From Pyropia yezoensis (taxonomy: Eukaryota > Rhodophyta > Bangiophyceae > Bangiales > Bangiaceae), in contig CM020620.1 of NCBI GenBank assembly GCA_009829735.1, forward strand, positions 22,852,020-22,916,019: DNA of 64,000 bases. Direction: 5' to 3'. Below are positions 11,037 to 22,072 of this stretch, piece by piece (the first letter of the stretch is position 1; each line of letters starts with the position of its first letter). The position numbers were made by a program, and so were the translations under genes. The notes below the pieces were generated by a model. The model saw nothing but the letters and a program-made list of their open reading frames with translations, had not been told where the DNA came from and did not search any database.

Positions 11037-11077
11037 CATCAAGGCACTTCCTGCTTTGAGCACGAAGTGCCTCGATG
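11037..11077. repeat. Short near-perfect hairpin
   Basis: A 19-base arm (11037-11055, core AAGGCACTTCCTGCT) and its near-complement (11059-11077) are separated by 3 bases, with 17 of 19 positions paired. It stands in intergenic DNA and is not followed by a T run. Confidence 0.7.
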
Positions 11078-12075
11078 CTGTTTGGCCTATCGGGCAGACC
11101 ATCCCATGCCCCCCCCCAAAATGGGGCCCGCACGACGCCCTGCACCATCCCGACACCACCTTCCTCCCTGTCCTGCTGCACCAGAATTTACCCGCCCCGT
11201 CCCTCATATCCCTTCTGCCCAGTGGAGCCACCGCGCCTGCCCCCCTGCGCCCGCAATGGAAAGAAAAGCGCCTGCGCTGACGCGGGCGCCGGCGCCGGCG
11301 GCTAGCACCAATGCCACTGTTGTCGCCGCGACCCGCTCCACTCCAATTCAAACAATGACTTTACCCTGCCCGTTTCTCCTTACGCCTACGGACCCTCCCC
11401 CCGCCCCCGCATCCAGCTATCGAACCGCCCGCCATCGCCGCAGCCGCCCTCGCCCAAACAAAACACCGCCGCCATGCGTCACTAGAATGCCCCCAACGCA
11501 GAAAACCATCAACGTCCCCAGCCCGCCCCCTCCAAAAATGGGCAGCTACCAGCCCTTGGAGCCCTCCCCCTCCACCCCCTGGCGCTGCTACCGCCACCAC
11601 ACCCCCCAGCGAAAAATACCGACCCCGCCGTCCCCAGCGACCTGCCCGACCCCCTCACAAAGCGTCCCCGCCGTCCCCCCACCCTCCCCCTGCGAACCGT
11701 CCCCGCGGCCGCCTGCCGCCCTGCTCTCCCTCTCCGACAACGGCGGCGGCACCACCGCCGCCCAAAAAAAACGTGGCCACATCTTCCTGTGGCCTGCCTC
11801 ACCCCCACCAAAAAGTCTACACGGCCGTCTGCCCGCCGCCCCCCCCCCCCCCCCCCAAAACACCGTCCCCGCCGCCGGCCCTCCCCCCCCCCCCCTAAAC
11901 ACGCCGTCGTCGCTGCTGTCGTCCATTCCGCCGCCGCCGCTGACGTCGCCGCCGCCGTCCCCCCGCTCCCCCCCAAAAAACTCGTCATCGCCGCCGCCAC
12001 CGCCGCCGCGGCCATCGCCGTCGCCGCCGCCGCCACTGCCGTCCCCCCCCTCCCCCCCCCAAACTCGCCGTCGTC

Positions 12076-12179
12076 GCCGCTGCTGCCGACGTGGCCACCG
12101 CCGCCGACGTTGCCGCTGCTGCCGACGTTGCCGCCGCCGCCGACGTTGCCGCCGCCGCCGACGTTGCCGCCGCCGCCGA

Positions 12180-12207
<28 letters not shown>
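12076..12207. repeat. 18-bp minisatellite
   Basis: GACGTT (first copy GACGTG) recurs every 18 bases at 12088, 12106, 12124, 12142, 12160 and 12178, with GCC-rich spacers, and then runs into pure GCC repeats. On the minus strand it would encode a six-residue Asn-Val-Gly-rich repeat, but I see no gene there. Confidence 0.8.
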
Positions 12208-12210
<3 letters not shown>

Positions 12211-12474
12211 GTGACTGCTGCTGCCGCCGCCGTCGTCGCCATCGTCGTCGTCGTCGTCACCGTCGTCACCGTCGTCGTCGCTGTGCAGCACCGGCCCGAC
12301 CCCCCGTGTCGTGGCCTACCCCACCGCGTGTGCCCCCATCCCGCTGTCCCTCTTGATGAGCACGCTGGCAGGGTTTCCCGAAAGGGACCCACCACCGCTC
12401 ATGTGGGGCCCATTACACCGGGGCATACCGTCAAGGCACCTAATTGGCTCAGGCCTGTGGACCAAAGGTTCTCG

Positions 12475-12575
12475 GAGGAATGAGAAAAGAGCGCTCCGTG
12501 TATCTTTTTTCTGCAACCTACCATATGGTCCGTTACCCAAGAAAGATACATTGAGCATTCTTTTCTCAGTCCTCC
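12475..12575. mobile_element. Foldback (palindromic) element interrupted by LTR A
   Basis: An imperfect palindrome with arms of about 50 bp centred on ACCATATGGT near 12526. The left arm runs from GGAGGAATGAGAAAAG inward; the right arm is its inverted copy and ends exactly where LTR A starts. The homology of the outer arm is cut at this junction, so element A appears to have inserted into it. A related half-copy lies inverted near 10265-10310. This may be a MITE-like foldback repeat. Confidence 0.55.
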
Positions 12576-13044
12576 TGTGGCAGTATTGACCCCCAGGTAG
12601 GGGGGCAACACGTGCCATGCAAGGGGCGGCAGGCCACTAGCCTGATCCGTTCCTCCCCCTGCATTTGGGTCCATATTCCCTAAGTTTGGGATAGTTAGCT
12701 TAGTAGTAAATCCAACTTGGATTTGAGGGTTTTCTGCATTTATCGTCTTGAATTTTCGTGTGGCCCGGTGGGCAGGTGCTGGGGTGGGAGATTCTGAGTG
12801 GCGAGATTCTGAGTGGACCCTGGGGGGATAAGGGGAGGGACAGCGGGGCTTGGCCCTGCGTCCCCGTCCCGACCAAGAAACTGTTGGACCACACACCATC
12901 CTCTTGTTTGTCCGTGGGGGGTTTGCCCCACAACAGGGACAGAGTGTGTGCGACTTGCACTTCTTCCGGTTCCCCCGACACGGGAGGCAGCCCTAGCACA
13001 CCGCCCCAACTTGGGTGCCGTGTGTGCTAGTGGTTTTTGCCACA
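12576..13044 (+). repeat. 5' LTR of element A (469 bp)
   Basis: It begins TGTGGCA and ends TGCCACA, giving 7-bp terminal inverted repeats. It matches the 468-bp LTR of D at 50955-51422 in inverse orientation. It is followed by two bases and the primer-binding site. Confidence 0.92.
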
Positions 13045-13046
13045 TT

Positions 13047-13064
13047 TGGTGGAGCAGCAGGGGA
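13047..13064 (+). promoter_or_regulatory. Primer-binding site of element A
   Basis: TGGTGGAGCAGCAGGGGA follows the LTR after two bases. The same sequence, with one variable position, follows the LTRs of B and C. It would pair with a tRNA 3' end ending GCTGCTCCACCA. I cannot name the tRNA. Confidence 0.75.
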
Positions 13065-13163
13065 CAGAGGTAAACTTTACCTCCGGGTGCACCCGGGTGT
13101 AGGGGGCCCTCTGTCTCAGAGGAACGGTGGTCTTGGACCGTGTCATACGGATCGTCAGCCAAC

Positions 13164-15110
13164 ATGGCTAGTTCGGACCCCCCGTCGTCCGGGGAGTACA
13201 CGGGTGACGCACGTACTTCAGTGCCTTTGAATACTGGTGAGACACAGGTGGGTTTACCTGGGGTCGCAGAGGGACTAGAGGTCCCACAAGCCAGCAGGAC
13301 TGGAAGTACGGGCGGGCAACAGGCCACCCCGACTCAGTCGGGAGTTCACTCGGGTGACACTTCTGATGTGGGTGGGCCGAAGCCTGGCCACCGTGTGGTA
13401 TACTCAACGGGAACGTTCCAAGGGGTGAGGACTGTCCCCGCGGGTTCCACTCGGGTTGGAGCCAACTTTGGCTTGGAGTCGTCGCCAACTAGGCTTTCGG
13501 AGGTCGGTGGACCTCCGTTGGTCGGCGATGGGCTCGCGCCCATGCCCCCGGTTGAGACCTCTGAGGAACGTGGTTACCCCTCAGGTGGACTCCCGGAGGC
13601 GGACCGAGACTCAACTGGAGTCGTCAATCCACTCCTCGCGGAAACTGTCCGTCGGGAGGCGACCAATGTGTTGCGGCAGACTTTGCCGGACCTGGTGGTC
13701 ACGATGACGAATACTATTCTGAATCAGATTGTGGCGAGTTTGCCAGATGGCCTTAATGTCCAAACCGGATTGGGGCTTTCGAGCCCGCAGGCGCAGGGGG
13801 AATCCCCCCTTACGCCTATCTCTGGTCGCCCCGAACTGGGGGCGACACCTGTGACTCCCAACGAGGGAGCCACACCATACTCGGTGGGGCGTACGCCCTT
13901 CCCGGGGGAGTTCCCCCCGGAAACGCCGGCGGCTACACCAAGCGCGCCGCGCCGGACTACAGGCACTGAAAGTGAACTTACCCCAGTGCCACAGCGGGTG
14001 TTCCCTCAACGTGAGGTGCCGCCCAAGATCCAGGTAGCCAACCCGGTCTACCAGAGGATCTTTGACTGTGAGACCTACGCCCTCCACAACAAGTCGGTGG
14101 CGTATGGTCCTGACCAGGCCCGAGCCATGGGCCGTGCCAAGAAGAATGCACTTCACTCTTTTGGGCACAAAGCGGAGTGGGATGGAACTCCCCCTCTCCG
14201 TGTCTTTGAGTTCCTACGTCGTTTCACAAAAGCCTGTGACGACAATGCCATAAGTGAAGGCATGGCTTTTCACATGCTACAGGAGTTTACGAAGGGCGAC
14301 CTACGGACAGAACTTATGTCCGTCATGCCCAGCTCCTTAAGTGGAGGCGCTGGGGAGGTGACGTCCTATTTAGAGCTCGTCAACTGGTTGTTGAGAGCCA
14401 TGGTTGATGAGGCAGCGTTGGCTTCTCAAGTCGAGGAGTTTACGCAAGCCCATCAGGAAGAGGCGGAGGACGAGTTGTCCTTTGCGGAGCGAGTCCGTAA
14501 GCTCAACAATCTTTGTGGGTTTCTTCATCCACAAGCTGTGGTGAAGAGTCGGTTTGTGGAGGGACTCCATTGGTCAGTCCGGATGGAGACCCGGGAGCAT
14601 AACACTGCCCGGGCGACCCTGGCCGAGTTGGCCAGGTTCGCCTATCGCAGAGGCGAGGCCTACCGCAAGTTGCGGGAGGAACAACGCCAGGAGCGTCAGG
14701 CCGAGTTGGCCAAGGAACGGGAGGAGGCGCGCCAGGCCAGAGAGTTGAGAGAGGCACGCCGAATCCGCAAGGAGAGGGTGGTAGCTGCCGTGGGAACTTC
14801 CCAGGGTATCCCTTCGTCTTCCCCAGTTGGGAAGACCCCTCCCGGAACGGACCATCGGTGTTGGAACTGCAACTCCGATGGTCACTGGGCATATGATTGC
14901 CCCAAGTTGAGTAAACGCATCCAACAACTTGTTAGGAATGCGAGTAAAAAGTCGGCTACGAACGAAGTACGTTCACGCCGCGAGGGTGGGTCTCGACCGG
15001 TCGTTGCGGTCGCCACACCCTCGGCGGAGGAGGCGGACACGTCGTCCTCGGACTCGTCGTCTTCCTCCCCGCCCTCAGATTCGGACGCCAAGTCGGCGGG
15101 AAACGAATGA
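13164..15110 (+). CDS. gag: Gag polyprotein of element A
   Basis: A 648-residue structural polyprotein that forms the particle packaging the element's RNA. The ATG at 13164 (CAACATGG) is the first good start after the leader. The N-terminal 270 residues are variable and Ser/Pro/Thr-rich. The central capsid-like region (about residues 290-490) contains FDCETYALHNKS and RFVEGLHW, also found in B. A charged coiled-coil segment follows (about 490-545). A single CCHC zinc knuckle (CWNCNSDGHWAYDC) lies near residue 572, then an acidic Ser-rich tail. It ends in TGA overlapping the pol ATG (ATGA), suggesting termination-reinitiation rather than frameshifting. Uninterrupted. Confidence 0.9.
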   Translation: MASSDPPSSGEYTGDARTSVPLNTGETQVGLPGVAEGLEVPQASRTGSTGGQQATPTQSGVHSGDTSDVGGPKPGHRVVYSTGTFQGVRTVPAGSTRVGANFGLESSPTRLSEVGGPPLVGDGLAPMPPVETSEERGYPSGGLPEADRDSTGVVNPLLAETVRREATNVLRQTLPDLVVTMTNTILNQIVASLPDGLNVQTGLGLSSPQAQGESPLTPISGRPELGATPVTPNEGATPYSVGRTPFPGEFPPETPAATPSAPRRTTGTESELTPVPQRVFPQREVPPKIQVANPVYQRIFDCETYALHNKSVAYGPDQARAMGRAKKNALHSFGHKAEWDGTPPLRVFEFLRRFTKACDDNAISEGMAFHMLQEFTKGDLRTELMSVMPSSLSGGAGEVTSYLELVNWLLRAMVDEAALASQVEEFTQAHQEEAEDELSFAERVRKLNNLCGFLHPQAVVKSRFVEGLHWSVRMETREHNTARATLAELARFAYRRGEAYRKLREEQRQERQAELAKEREEARQARELREARRIRKERVVAAVGTSQGIPSSSPVGKTPPGTDHRCWNCNSDGHWAYDCPKLSKRIQQLVRNASKKSATNEVRSRREGGSRPVVAVATPSAEEADTSSSDSSSSSPPSDSDAKSAGNE

Positions 15111-17963
15111 CAGTTGGGGCTCGTCGTCCGAAGCTCACAACGGCAGCCTCGGCCAAGTGGGCCAGGAGGACGAACCAACCGTGCCGGATACTGCGGCGAC
15201 CTAAGGGAGTCCGCCCACCTCGGGTAGGACTCCCCAAGAACGTAAACCCACGTCGGGTCATCGCGGTGCTGACGGGTGAGAACTTCCAGGTGGCTGGACG
15301 GGTGCAACTTGCCCCCGGCCGTGCATGCTGTACCCGTATCGTACTTGATACCGGGTCAGGAGCCTCCTTGATACGCAAGTCGCTATTACCAAAGGAGGTG
15401 AAGCTCCAACGCTGGAGGTCCAAAGCTGACCATATGATTGACATCAATGGTGGGGTACCTCCCATCGTTGGTGCCGTGACCCTACCAACTAGGTTGGGGA
15501 CCCATGAGGTCGACGTGACCTATGGCGTAGTTGAGAATATATCGGTACCCCTGCTTCTGGGTACCCCTTATGTTGGTCCACAAGTGCCTTCGATTTGTGG
15601 CCCTGAGTACTGGGTCAGGTTGATGAAAGGGGAGACTATCCCCATCCTTGGTAAGGGAAAGTCTGTGGCTCCTGTGACAGTCTCACAGTCGAAGCCTGTT
15701 TGTTCGGTGAGGGAAGGGTTTACTGCTACCCTGCGTTTAGCCCGCAAAGTCACGTTGCCCCCCAACTCGGTGGCGCACGTTGATGTTGTAACTGATTTTA
15801 CGGGGAACGGGTTGGTGCACCCTCACCCCCGTCTTGCTCGCAAGCACCAAGTGCATGTTGCCCTTGGCACGATGGACTCCAAAGCCGGAGTCCCGTGGAG
15901 GATCCAGGTGATGAACCTGAGCCCGACGCCCAAGTACTTCAAGTCGGGAGCCAAGTTCGGCTATATCGACCAACACGAGGGACCGGTAGTAGCGGTCACC
16001 CTCAACGCGGGCGCAAGTAGCGACCCGAAGTCCGGAAAGGAGAAGCATCAAGCCAAGTCGGCCGCCTCTCCTCGACCCCATGTGAACATGGAGGGTGTCC
16101 CCCCCAGGTTGAGGGTTCAAGTTGAACGCCTCTTGGACCAATATCACAAGTTGTGGGATGGTCAATTGGGACTCATGAGAGCCACCCAACACCGGATCGA
16201 GTTGAAGCCCGGTGCACCCCCTATACGCCAACAACCGTATAGGGGAGGACCTCGTTCAAGGGCCCTCGTTAAGGAGCAAGTTGCTCGCATGGAGGCCCTC
16301 GATGTGATCGAGGCCAGCAATGCCGAGTGGGCGAGTCCGGTGGTTATCGTCCCCAAAGTTGATGGGACCCCCCGGTTTTGTATCGACTACCGTAAGCTCA
16401 ACGGGAGCACGGTGAAGGACAGTTATCCCCTACCTAGGATGGATGACTGTCTGGACTCTCTGGGGGAGGCAAACGTGTTCTCTACCCTGGACTGTAACGC
16501 GGGGTACTGGCAAATTCCCATTGCCCCGGAGGACAGGCATAAAACTACCTTTACCTGTCACTGTGGTACCTACCAGTGCAAGCGCCTACCGTTTGGTCTG
16601 TGTAACGCGCCGGCAACTTTCCAGCGCGCTATGGACATGATTCTGGCCGGAGTACGGTGGCAGATCTGTCTTGTGTACCTAGACGATATCATTGTGTTCT
16701 CCCGAAGTCCGGAGGAACACATTGGCCATCTTGGCCAGGTGTTCAAGCTACTTGCTGACGCCGGTGTGTCACTGAAGGCGAGTAAGTGCCACCTCTTTAC
16801 TCAAGAGGTGGAGTACTTGGGACATGTTGTCCATCCGGGGCGTCTCAGTGTTAACGAGAAGAACTTGAGGGCCATTCGTAAGGCTCAGTACCCCCGGACC
16901 CAGACCCAGATGAGGAGCTTCCTCGGGATGTGTAACGTGTACCGACGTTTCACCAAGGGCTTCGCCAAGGTGGCGAAGCCGTTGAATGAGCTAGTGGGCT
17001 CAACGCTACCGAAGAACCTGCCTCCCCCAAGTCGGGCGGAGCAGGAATCCTTTGAGACTCTTCGGACCTTCTGCTGAAGCCCCCCATCTTGGCTATTCCC
17101 AGGTTGGGAGGCCACTACATCCTGGATGTGGACGCTAGCTACGACCAACGTGGTTGTGTGTTGCTTCAGCAGCAGCCGGACAAGGAGCACTTGCCGGTGG
17201 GATACTTTAGTAAGGGGCTGAACTCGGCCGAGAAGAACTACGGAGTCACCGAGTTGGAAGGACTCGCAGTGGTGTGGGCGGTGACGTCACTTCGTCACTA
17301 CCTGAAGGGTGAGAAGTTCCTCATCCGCTGTGACCACCGCGCGTTGCAGTTCATCTTTAAGACGGACTGTACGAACACTCGTCTCAACCGGTGGAGGGTG
17401 CGACTGGCACCCTTCAACTTTGACATTGAATACCGACCTGGCAGGCAACATGCCCTTGCCGACGGCCTCTCTCGGGTACCTACCGAGGGGCTGGACACTA
17501 ACCCGTCGATGAGGACATCCCCATCGTGGGGTAGTCACGCGCTCGGGTCAGGCGTTGAACCCCGAGGCGCCAGGGAACAAGAAGTACTTGCCCCTGTCCC
17601 TGGACGAGGTGGTGAAGGCCCAGGCCGAGGATCCCTTCTGCAAGTCGCAGAGGGATATACTGGATACAGTGGTAGAGACGCGTTTCTTTCTGGGAGACGA
17701 TGGCCTCCTCATGAGGAAGGGGGTATTCCAGGGGACCGAACAACTTGTCGTCCCCGCATCCCTCAAGGACAGTATCCTTGAGAGGGAGCACAACGCTCCC
17801 ACGGGTGGACACCTGGGGTCTAGTAAAACTGTACCAGACCCTGAGGACAGGTACTACTGGCCGTCCATGGTGGTGGACATCTACAGTTGGGTGGCTGCCT
17901 GCACAAGTTGTGCACAGAATCGTCTGATGAAACGGCGGCCTACTACGGCTATGCTATTGTTCC
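15107..17963 (+). pseudogene. pol: Pol polyprotein of element A, frameshifted and truncated by the gap
   Basis: Open from ATG 15107 to 17077, encoding aspartic protease (LDTGSGASLIRKS near residue 80) and reverse transcriptase (LPFGLCNAPATFQ, VYLDDIIVFS). Compared with D, a base is missing near 17070, so RNase H (DVDASYDQRGC) continues in another frame from 17089. Further single-base losses near 17505-17540 move the integrase zinc-binding region to the frame starting at 17555, and a compensating pair lies near 17820-17855. The sequence ends at the N run just after the HHCC region. All lesions are one-base indels crowded toward the contig end, so poor consensus is as likely as decay. Confidence 0.88.
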
Positions 17964-18463
17964 NNNNNNNNNNNNNNNNNNNNNNNNNNNNNNNNNNNNN
18001 NNNNNNNNNNNNNNNNNNNNNNNNNNNNNNNNNNNNNNNNNNNNNNNNNNNNNNNNNNNNNNNNNNNNNNNNNNNNNNNNNNNNNNNNNNNNNNNNNNNN
18101 NNNNNNNNNNNNNNNNNNNNNNNNNNNNNNNNNNNNNNNNNNNNNNNNNNNNNNNNNNNNNNNNNNNNNNNNNNNNNNNNNNNNNNNNNNNNNNNNNNNN
18201 NNNNNNNNNNNNNNNNNNNNNNNNNNNNNNNNNNNNNNNNNNNNNNNNNNNNNNNNNNNNNNNNNNNNNNNNNNNNNNNNNNNNNNNNNNNNNNNNNNNN
18301 NNNNNNNNNNNNNNNNNNNNNNNNNNNNNNNNNNNNNNNNNNNNNNNNNNNNNNNNNNNNNNNNNNNNNNNNNNNNNNNNNNNNNNNNNNNNNNNNNNNN
18401 NNNNNNNNNNNNNNNNNNNNNNNNNNNNNNNNNNNNNNNNNNNNNNNNNNNNNNNNNNNNNNN
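17964..18463. other. Assembly gap of exactly 500 N
   Basis: A round-number N run, the usual placeholder for a scaffold join of unknown size. To the left is integrase of element A; to the right is the signal-peptide codons of an inverted LPMO copy. The missing sequence should hold at least the rest of A and, if the duplication is real, the rest of the second LPMO. Confidence 0.98.
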
Positions 18464-18575
18464 GTCAGCACCGCGTGCGCCGCGACGCGGAGCACCACCG
18501 CGACGAGATGGCCAGCGCCACCGGGAAGGCCATCACCACGGCGCCGGGGACGCGGTGGCCCGCAGGGTTGCCCAT
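18464..18575 (-). pseudogene. Truncated inverted copy of the LPMO 5' end
   Basis: The start codon (complement of 18573-18575) and about 37 codons are present before the gap. Relative to the intact gene, one G is missing near 18506, inside the signal peptide, which shifts the frame. The lesion is a one-base loss close to a contig end, so it may be a sequencing error. Confidence 0.8.
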
Positions 18576-21500
18576 GACGAACGACGTGGGGGGGGGAGAC
18601 CAGGTGGGGCGTGTGTGTGTGTGGATGGGACAAGGTGAGTTGGGCTGATCTGTCCTTGTGGGGGGGGTCAGAGGGGGCAGGGGGGGACGAGCGGGTGGCG
18701 ACGGGTGGGGGGACGGGCGGTTGTGGTCATGCCCGTGACGCTCTGTCCTTGCCGACGCCCAGACGAGCCTTGCCTGGCCTTCCGTCTCGCTTATAAGCAG
18801 GCGTCTGGGCGGCGATGGGCAGCCCCCCTGCCGCGCGGCTCACTGTCTCTGCGCCGGCGGGCTCGTCTTTGGGATAGGACACGTCTTGGGACCTCGCGCC
18901 CAGCGTGATCGGGGGCTATCCGAAGGGAAGGGGCGCCTGGGCCCAATTATTTGATACCGAGAACAAAATAGTGATCACCCGTGGAGCCCCCCGCCGCGGA
19001 GCCCAACGCCGAGCGGAACACCCCACCCCGCTGTCGCGGACCGCGGGGCGCGCTTTGCCACCCGCACCTGTGTACCACGACCTGTGTACCACGACGGGGT
19101 GGACGAGCGCGCGACAGGCGTCGCCGCCCTTCTCGACGGCCACTCAGGGGAGACGGACGAGGCTGGGGAGGGCTGGGCGGGGGTGGAGCAAAGCCCGCAG
19201 AGGACGCGCGCACGTGGCGAGGGACCGCCCCTCGCTGCTCGCCGGGGCTCGGACGCCAGCTTGTCACTGCGTGGGGGGAGGAGCCCGATCCGGCCCGCCC
19301 GCCCATCCCACCACGCCCCTCGCTCTGCCTGTCCACAGGACCTCTGGGGACCTCACGCTGCGCCTGTGCCCCTACAAGGGCGACGGCGGCAGCTGGCGCC
19401 TTGCCTTCCCACCCTCCCCCCCCCCTCCCCCTCCCATTCTTCCACGATACCAACGGCGCTCGCGAGACAGCTACCTGTGCAACGGATAGAGGGGAAGCTG
19501 GGCGGGCAGACACTGCCTCCACCCACCCTCGTCGGCCCCCGTCGGAGGCGGCCGCCAGCCCGCCGACTGCGCGCCCCGCCACGCCCATAAGTGCGCAACA
19601 GTGAGCAAGCCAGGGGGAGGAGGGGGAAGGGGAGGGTGGCCCGCCCTCGCCGGCGAGGCGGCCTACGCGCGCGGGTGCCCGCCAGAGACGTGGCCCGTGG
19701 GCCCTGGGCGCCAGAGGCCTCGATCGGGTAGAGCCCGTTGCCTCCCAGATTGGGCGCTCTCATCCGCACAGCCCGCCTCTACCGGTACAGATGTGTGGCT
19801 TATCTGAGCGGCCGCGCAACCAATGCGGGACTCCCCCGATCCCAACGCCGCGGAGCTGGCCGTAGCCTTTGGGCGCTCAGACCCCCGCCTGACGGGTGCG
19901 CATGCTCGGGGGCTCTGTCCCAAACTGTGCCGCCGTGGCTGTCTCCTTTGCCACCGCCCCCCTCCCCCCATCCTCCCACCCATAGGCAATAACAACTGTG
20001 GAGGTCTCATTCCCAGACCGCCGACGCCCTCAACAGCCGCCACCTCATGCGGAAGCGCGCGGGCGGGCGCTGCGACATGCAAGTTGGCCGCCCTACCTCT
20101 TCACGCCCCCCCCGCGACGGCCGCAGCCACCACTCTCGGTAGTGACGGCAGTGGTCTGCGTGGGCATGGGACACGAAGGGAGTGGTCAGCGCTGAGAAGC
20201 ATCCGCAACGTGGGGACAGCGCATTGGGTGCTGAAAGGGGCCACCCGATGTGCCACGCTGCGCCTGACGGCCTGCTCTTGTGAGAGGGCAGCGCCGCGCC
20301 CTGCCCCTCGCGGCCCGCCTCCGCGACTACAACCGCCCCGCTTCTCCCTCTTTTTCCCGCCGCCGACGTCCTCCAACCGCAAGCGCCACCGATTGGCGGC
20401 GGTGGTGGTGTGCGGCGGATTGCAAGAGGGCCTGCCCACCTCTCGTGGGCGCAGCGCGAGCGTTTTTGGTAGTGGCACAAGTGCTCTATGAGGTAGAGTA
20501 ACAGGCTTCGTCTGTGTCTGCGTCGCGAATACCAACCACGTCGTAGACAGCGCATCGAGTCCCGGGCACCTTCACGGGGTTGCGGTAGCAGTGGAGGTTT
20601 AGCGCCTCGTACGCGCAAGGGGCCCTGCGGGCGCCGCCATTGTAGGGCTGCCGCGCGGGGGCGCGAATGGGATGCGCCCCCGTGGTCAACGCTGTTGCGA
20701 AAAAACAGAGGAGCAGCTGCTGACTCGGCCCCCCCCCCTCCCGCCACCGATCTCCAACTCAGAGCCACCACTGTGGAGACCACTTTGGCGACCACCACAC
20801 AAAAAACAGAGGAGCAGCTGCTGACCCGGCCGCCCCCCCCTCCCGCACCGATCTCCAACTCAGAGCCACCACTGTGGAGACCACTTTGGCGACCACCACC
20901 ACACAACCCCCATCACCGTCACCGCCCTCCTTTTGGTCGAAGCCCGACTGTCGCATCTCCCTTTTTTCCCGCGTCGCGCCCCTCTGACAACCCTCCCGGC
21001 CCACCACGGCCGTCGCGGGCGGGATCGGAGCACGATCCAGCGGCAGAGAGGTGGGCGGCGGCGGCGGCGGCGACGCACGCGGCGGCGACGGCGACGAGCG
21101 GCACGCCCGTGGCCAGCAGGTCCACGGCGTGTGGGTCCGCGAAGCGCCACAGCGCCTGCCGTGTACGGACGCACAAGAGCCCAGGGAGGAAAATATGTGG
21201 GGGATGGGAGGGGCGGGCTGGAGTGGGAAGGGGTGCGAACACGGATACGCGTGTCTTCATTTCACATTTGCAGTCAATCTGTGATTGATGTGCGCTCCAG
21301 ACCCTCGGAGCTCAGGTCCTTGGACAAGGCGGGTCCATTGGTCCCTTGGTCAGCATTCGTGCGTTTTTTGTTTTTTTTTGGACGTGCGGATAGCACTTCA
21401 CACAATGCATTTTCCACTGAACAGTACGTTGTCCGCTGCGACCTTTTCCCGAAAGGCAGCCACTTCTCGGCAGCCACTTCTCGAACAAAGGTCAACGTCA

Positions 21501-22072
21501 ATTTAAATCGTGTTCCCCCCGTCAAGAGGAACCAAGCAGGAGAGAGTCAGTGAGGTGGGTCGCTCTCATGGAAATGACAATGTTTTTTTTCCTCTTTATT
21601 CTCTTTTCTCTGCCGACGAGCAGCACATAGCAACATGCCTCCGGTTTCGAGCGGCCACACGATTTAGTGCAGTGAGTCCGTGATCACGTCGTTCTCGTCA
21701 GCGTGAACCTCTGCCTAAGCAAGAGGAGGATGTGCTCCACATGGGCGAGACGACCTAGCAGCATCGAGGGGGGACGGGCGCGTGCTCTGGGTGGGCCAGG
21801 TGGTGCGTTTCCGCCCTCCTCTCAGACCCCTTTCCCCACGTCACCTATCATGTCCGCCCATCGGCCACATGGCATTCGGTCCATGCCCCCTACTTCCGAT
21901 GAAGTCGTTCTGTCCATGCAAGGAACGAGTACATAATAAAGCCGGGCAAAAAAGCAGAATCGACATCACAGGGGCAGGTGGCGTCACCTACCGCGCCCCC
22001 CCCACGGAGTGCCCCCGTGGCAACTGCCATCAGGCCTTGTGTGTTGTCGCCCTCTCCGGGGGCACTGCACCG

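Larger units (their letters stand above)
9953..12474. other. LPMO 3' flank and intergenic DNA with hairpins and a minisatellite
   Basis: No gene is supportable. The first 300 bp are AT-richer and probably contain the LPMO 3' UTR. A segment near 10265-10310 is similar, in inverse orientation, to part of the foldback element at 12475-12575. From about 11270 to 12300 the sequence is C-rich and codon-periodic by repetition only; long open frames on both strands are Pro/Ala or Gly-rich. Confidence 0.4.
12576..17963 (+). mobile_element. Element A: Ty3/gypsy chromovirus, cut by the gap
   Basis: Order: 5' LTR, primer-binding site, gag, pol, all on the plus strand. The 3' end is lost in the 500-N gap. 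The LTR and pol are close relatives of element D, so A and D form one family. The gag stop and pol start overlap as ATGA at 15107-15110. Several single-base indels accumulate in pol after 17060, close to the gap. The target duplication cannot be checked; the five bases before the LTR are CCTCC. Confidence 0.93.

Noticed and set aside
12076..12207. CRISPR-like array from the regular 18-bp repeats
   Set aside because: The units are contiguous with GCC filler, no unique spacers and no cas genes; it is a minisatellite in eukaryotic DNA.
11067..12356. 429-codon plus-strand ORF and the 260-codon minus-strand ORF at 11509-12291
   Set aside because: Both consist of Pro/Arg or Gly/Ala repeats from the same C-rich and 18-bp repeat DNA; no start context or conserved segment.
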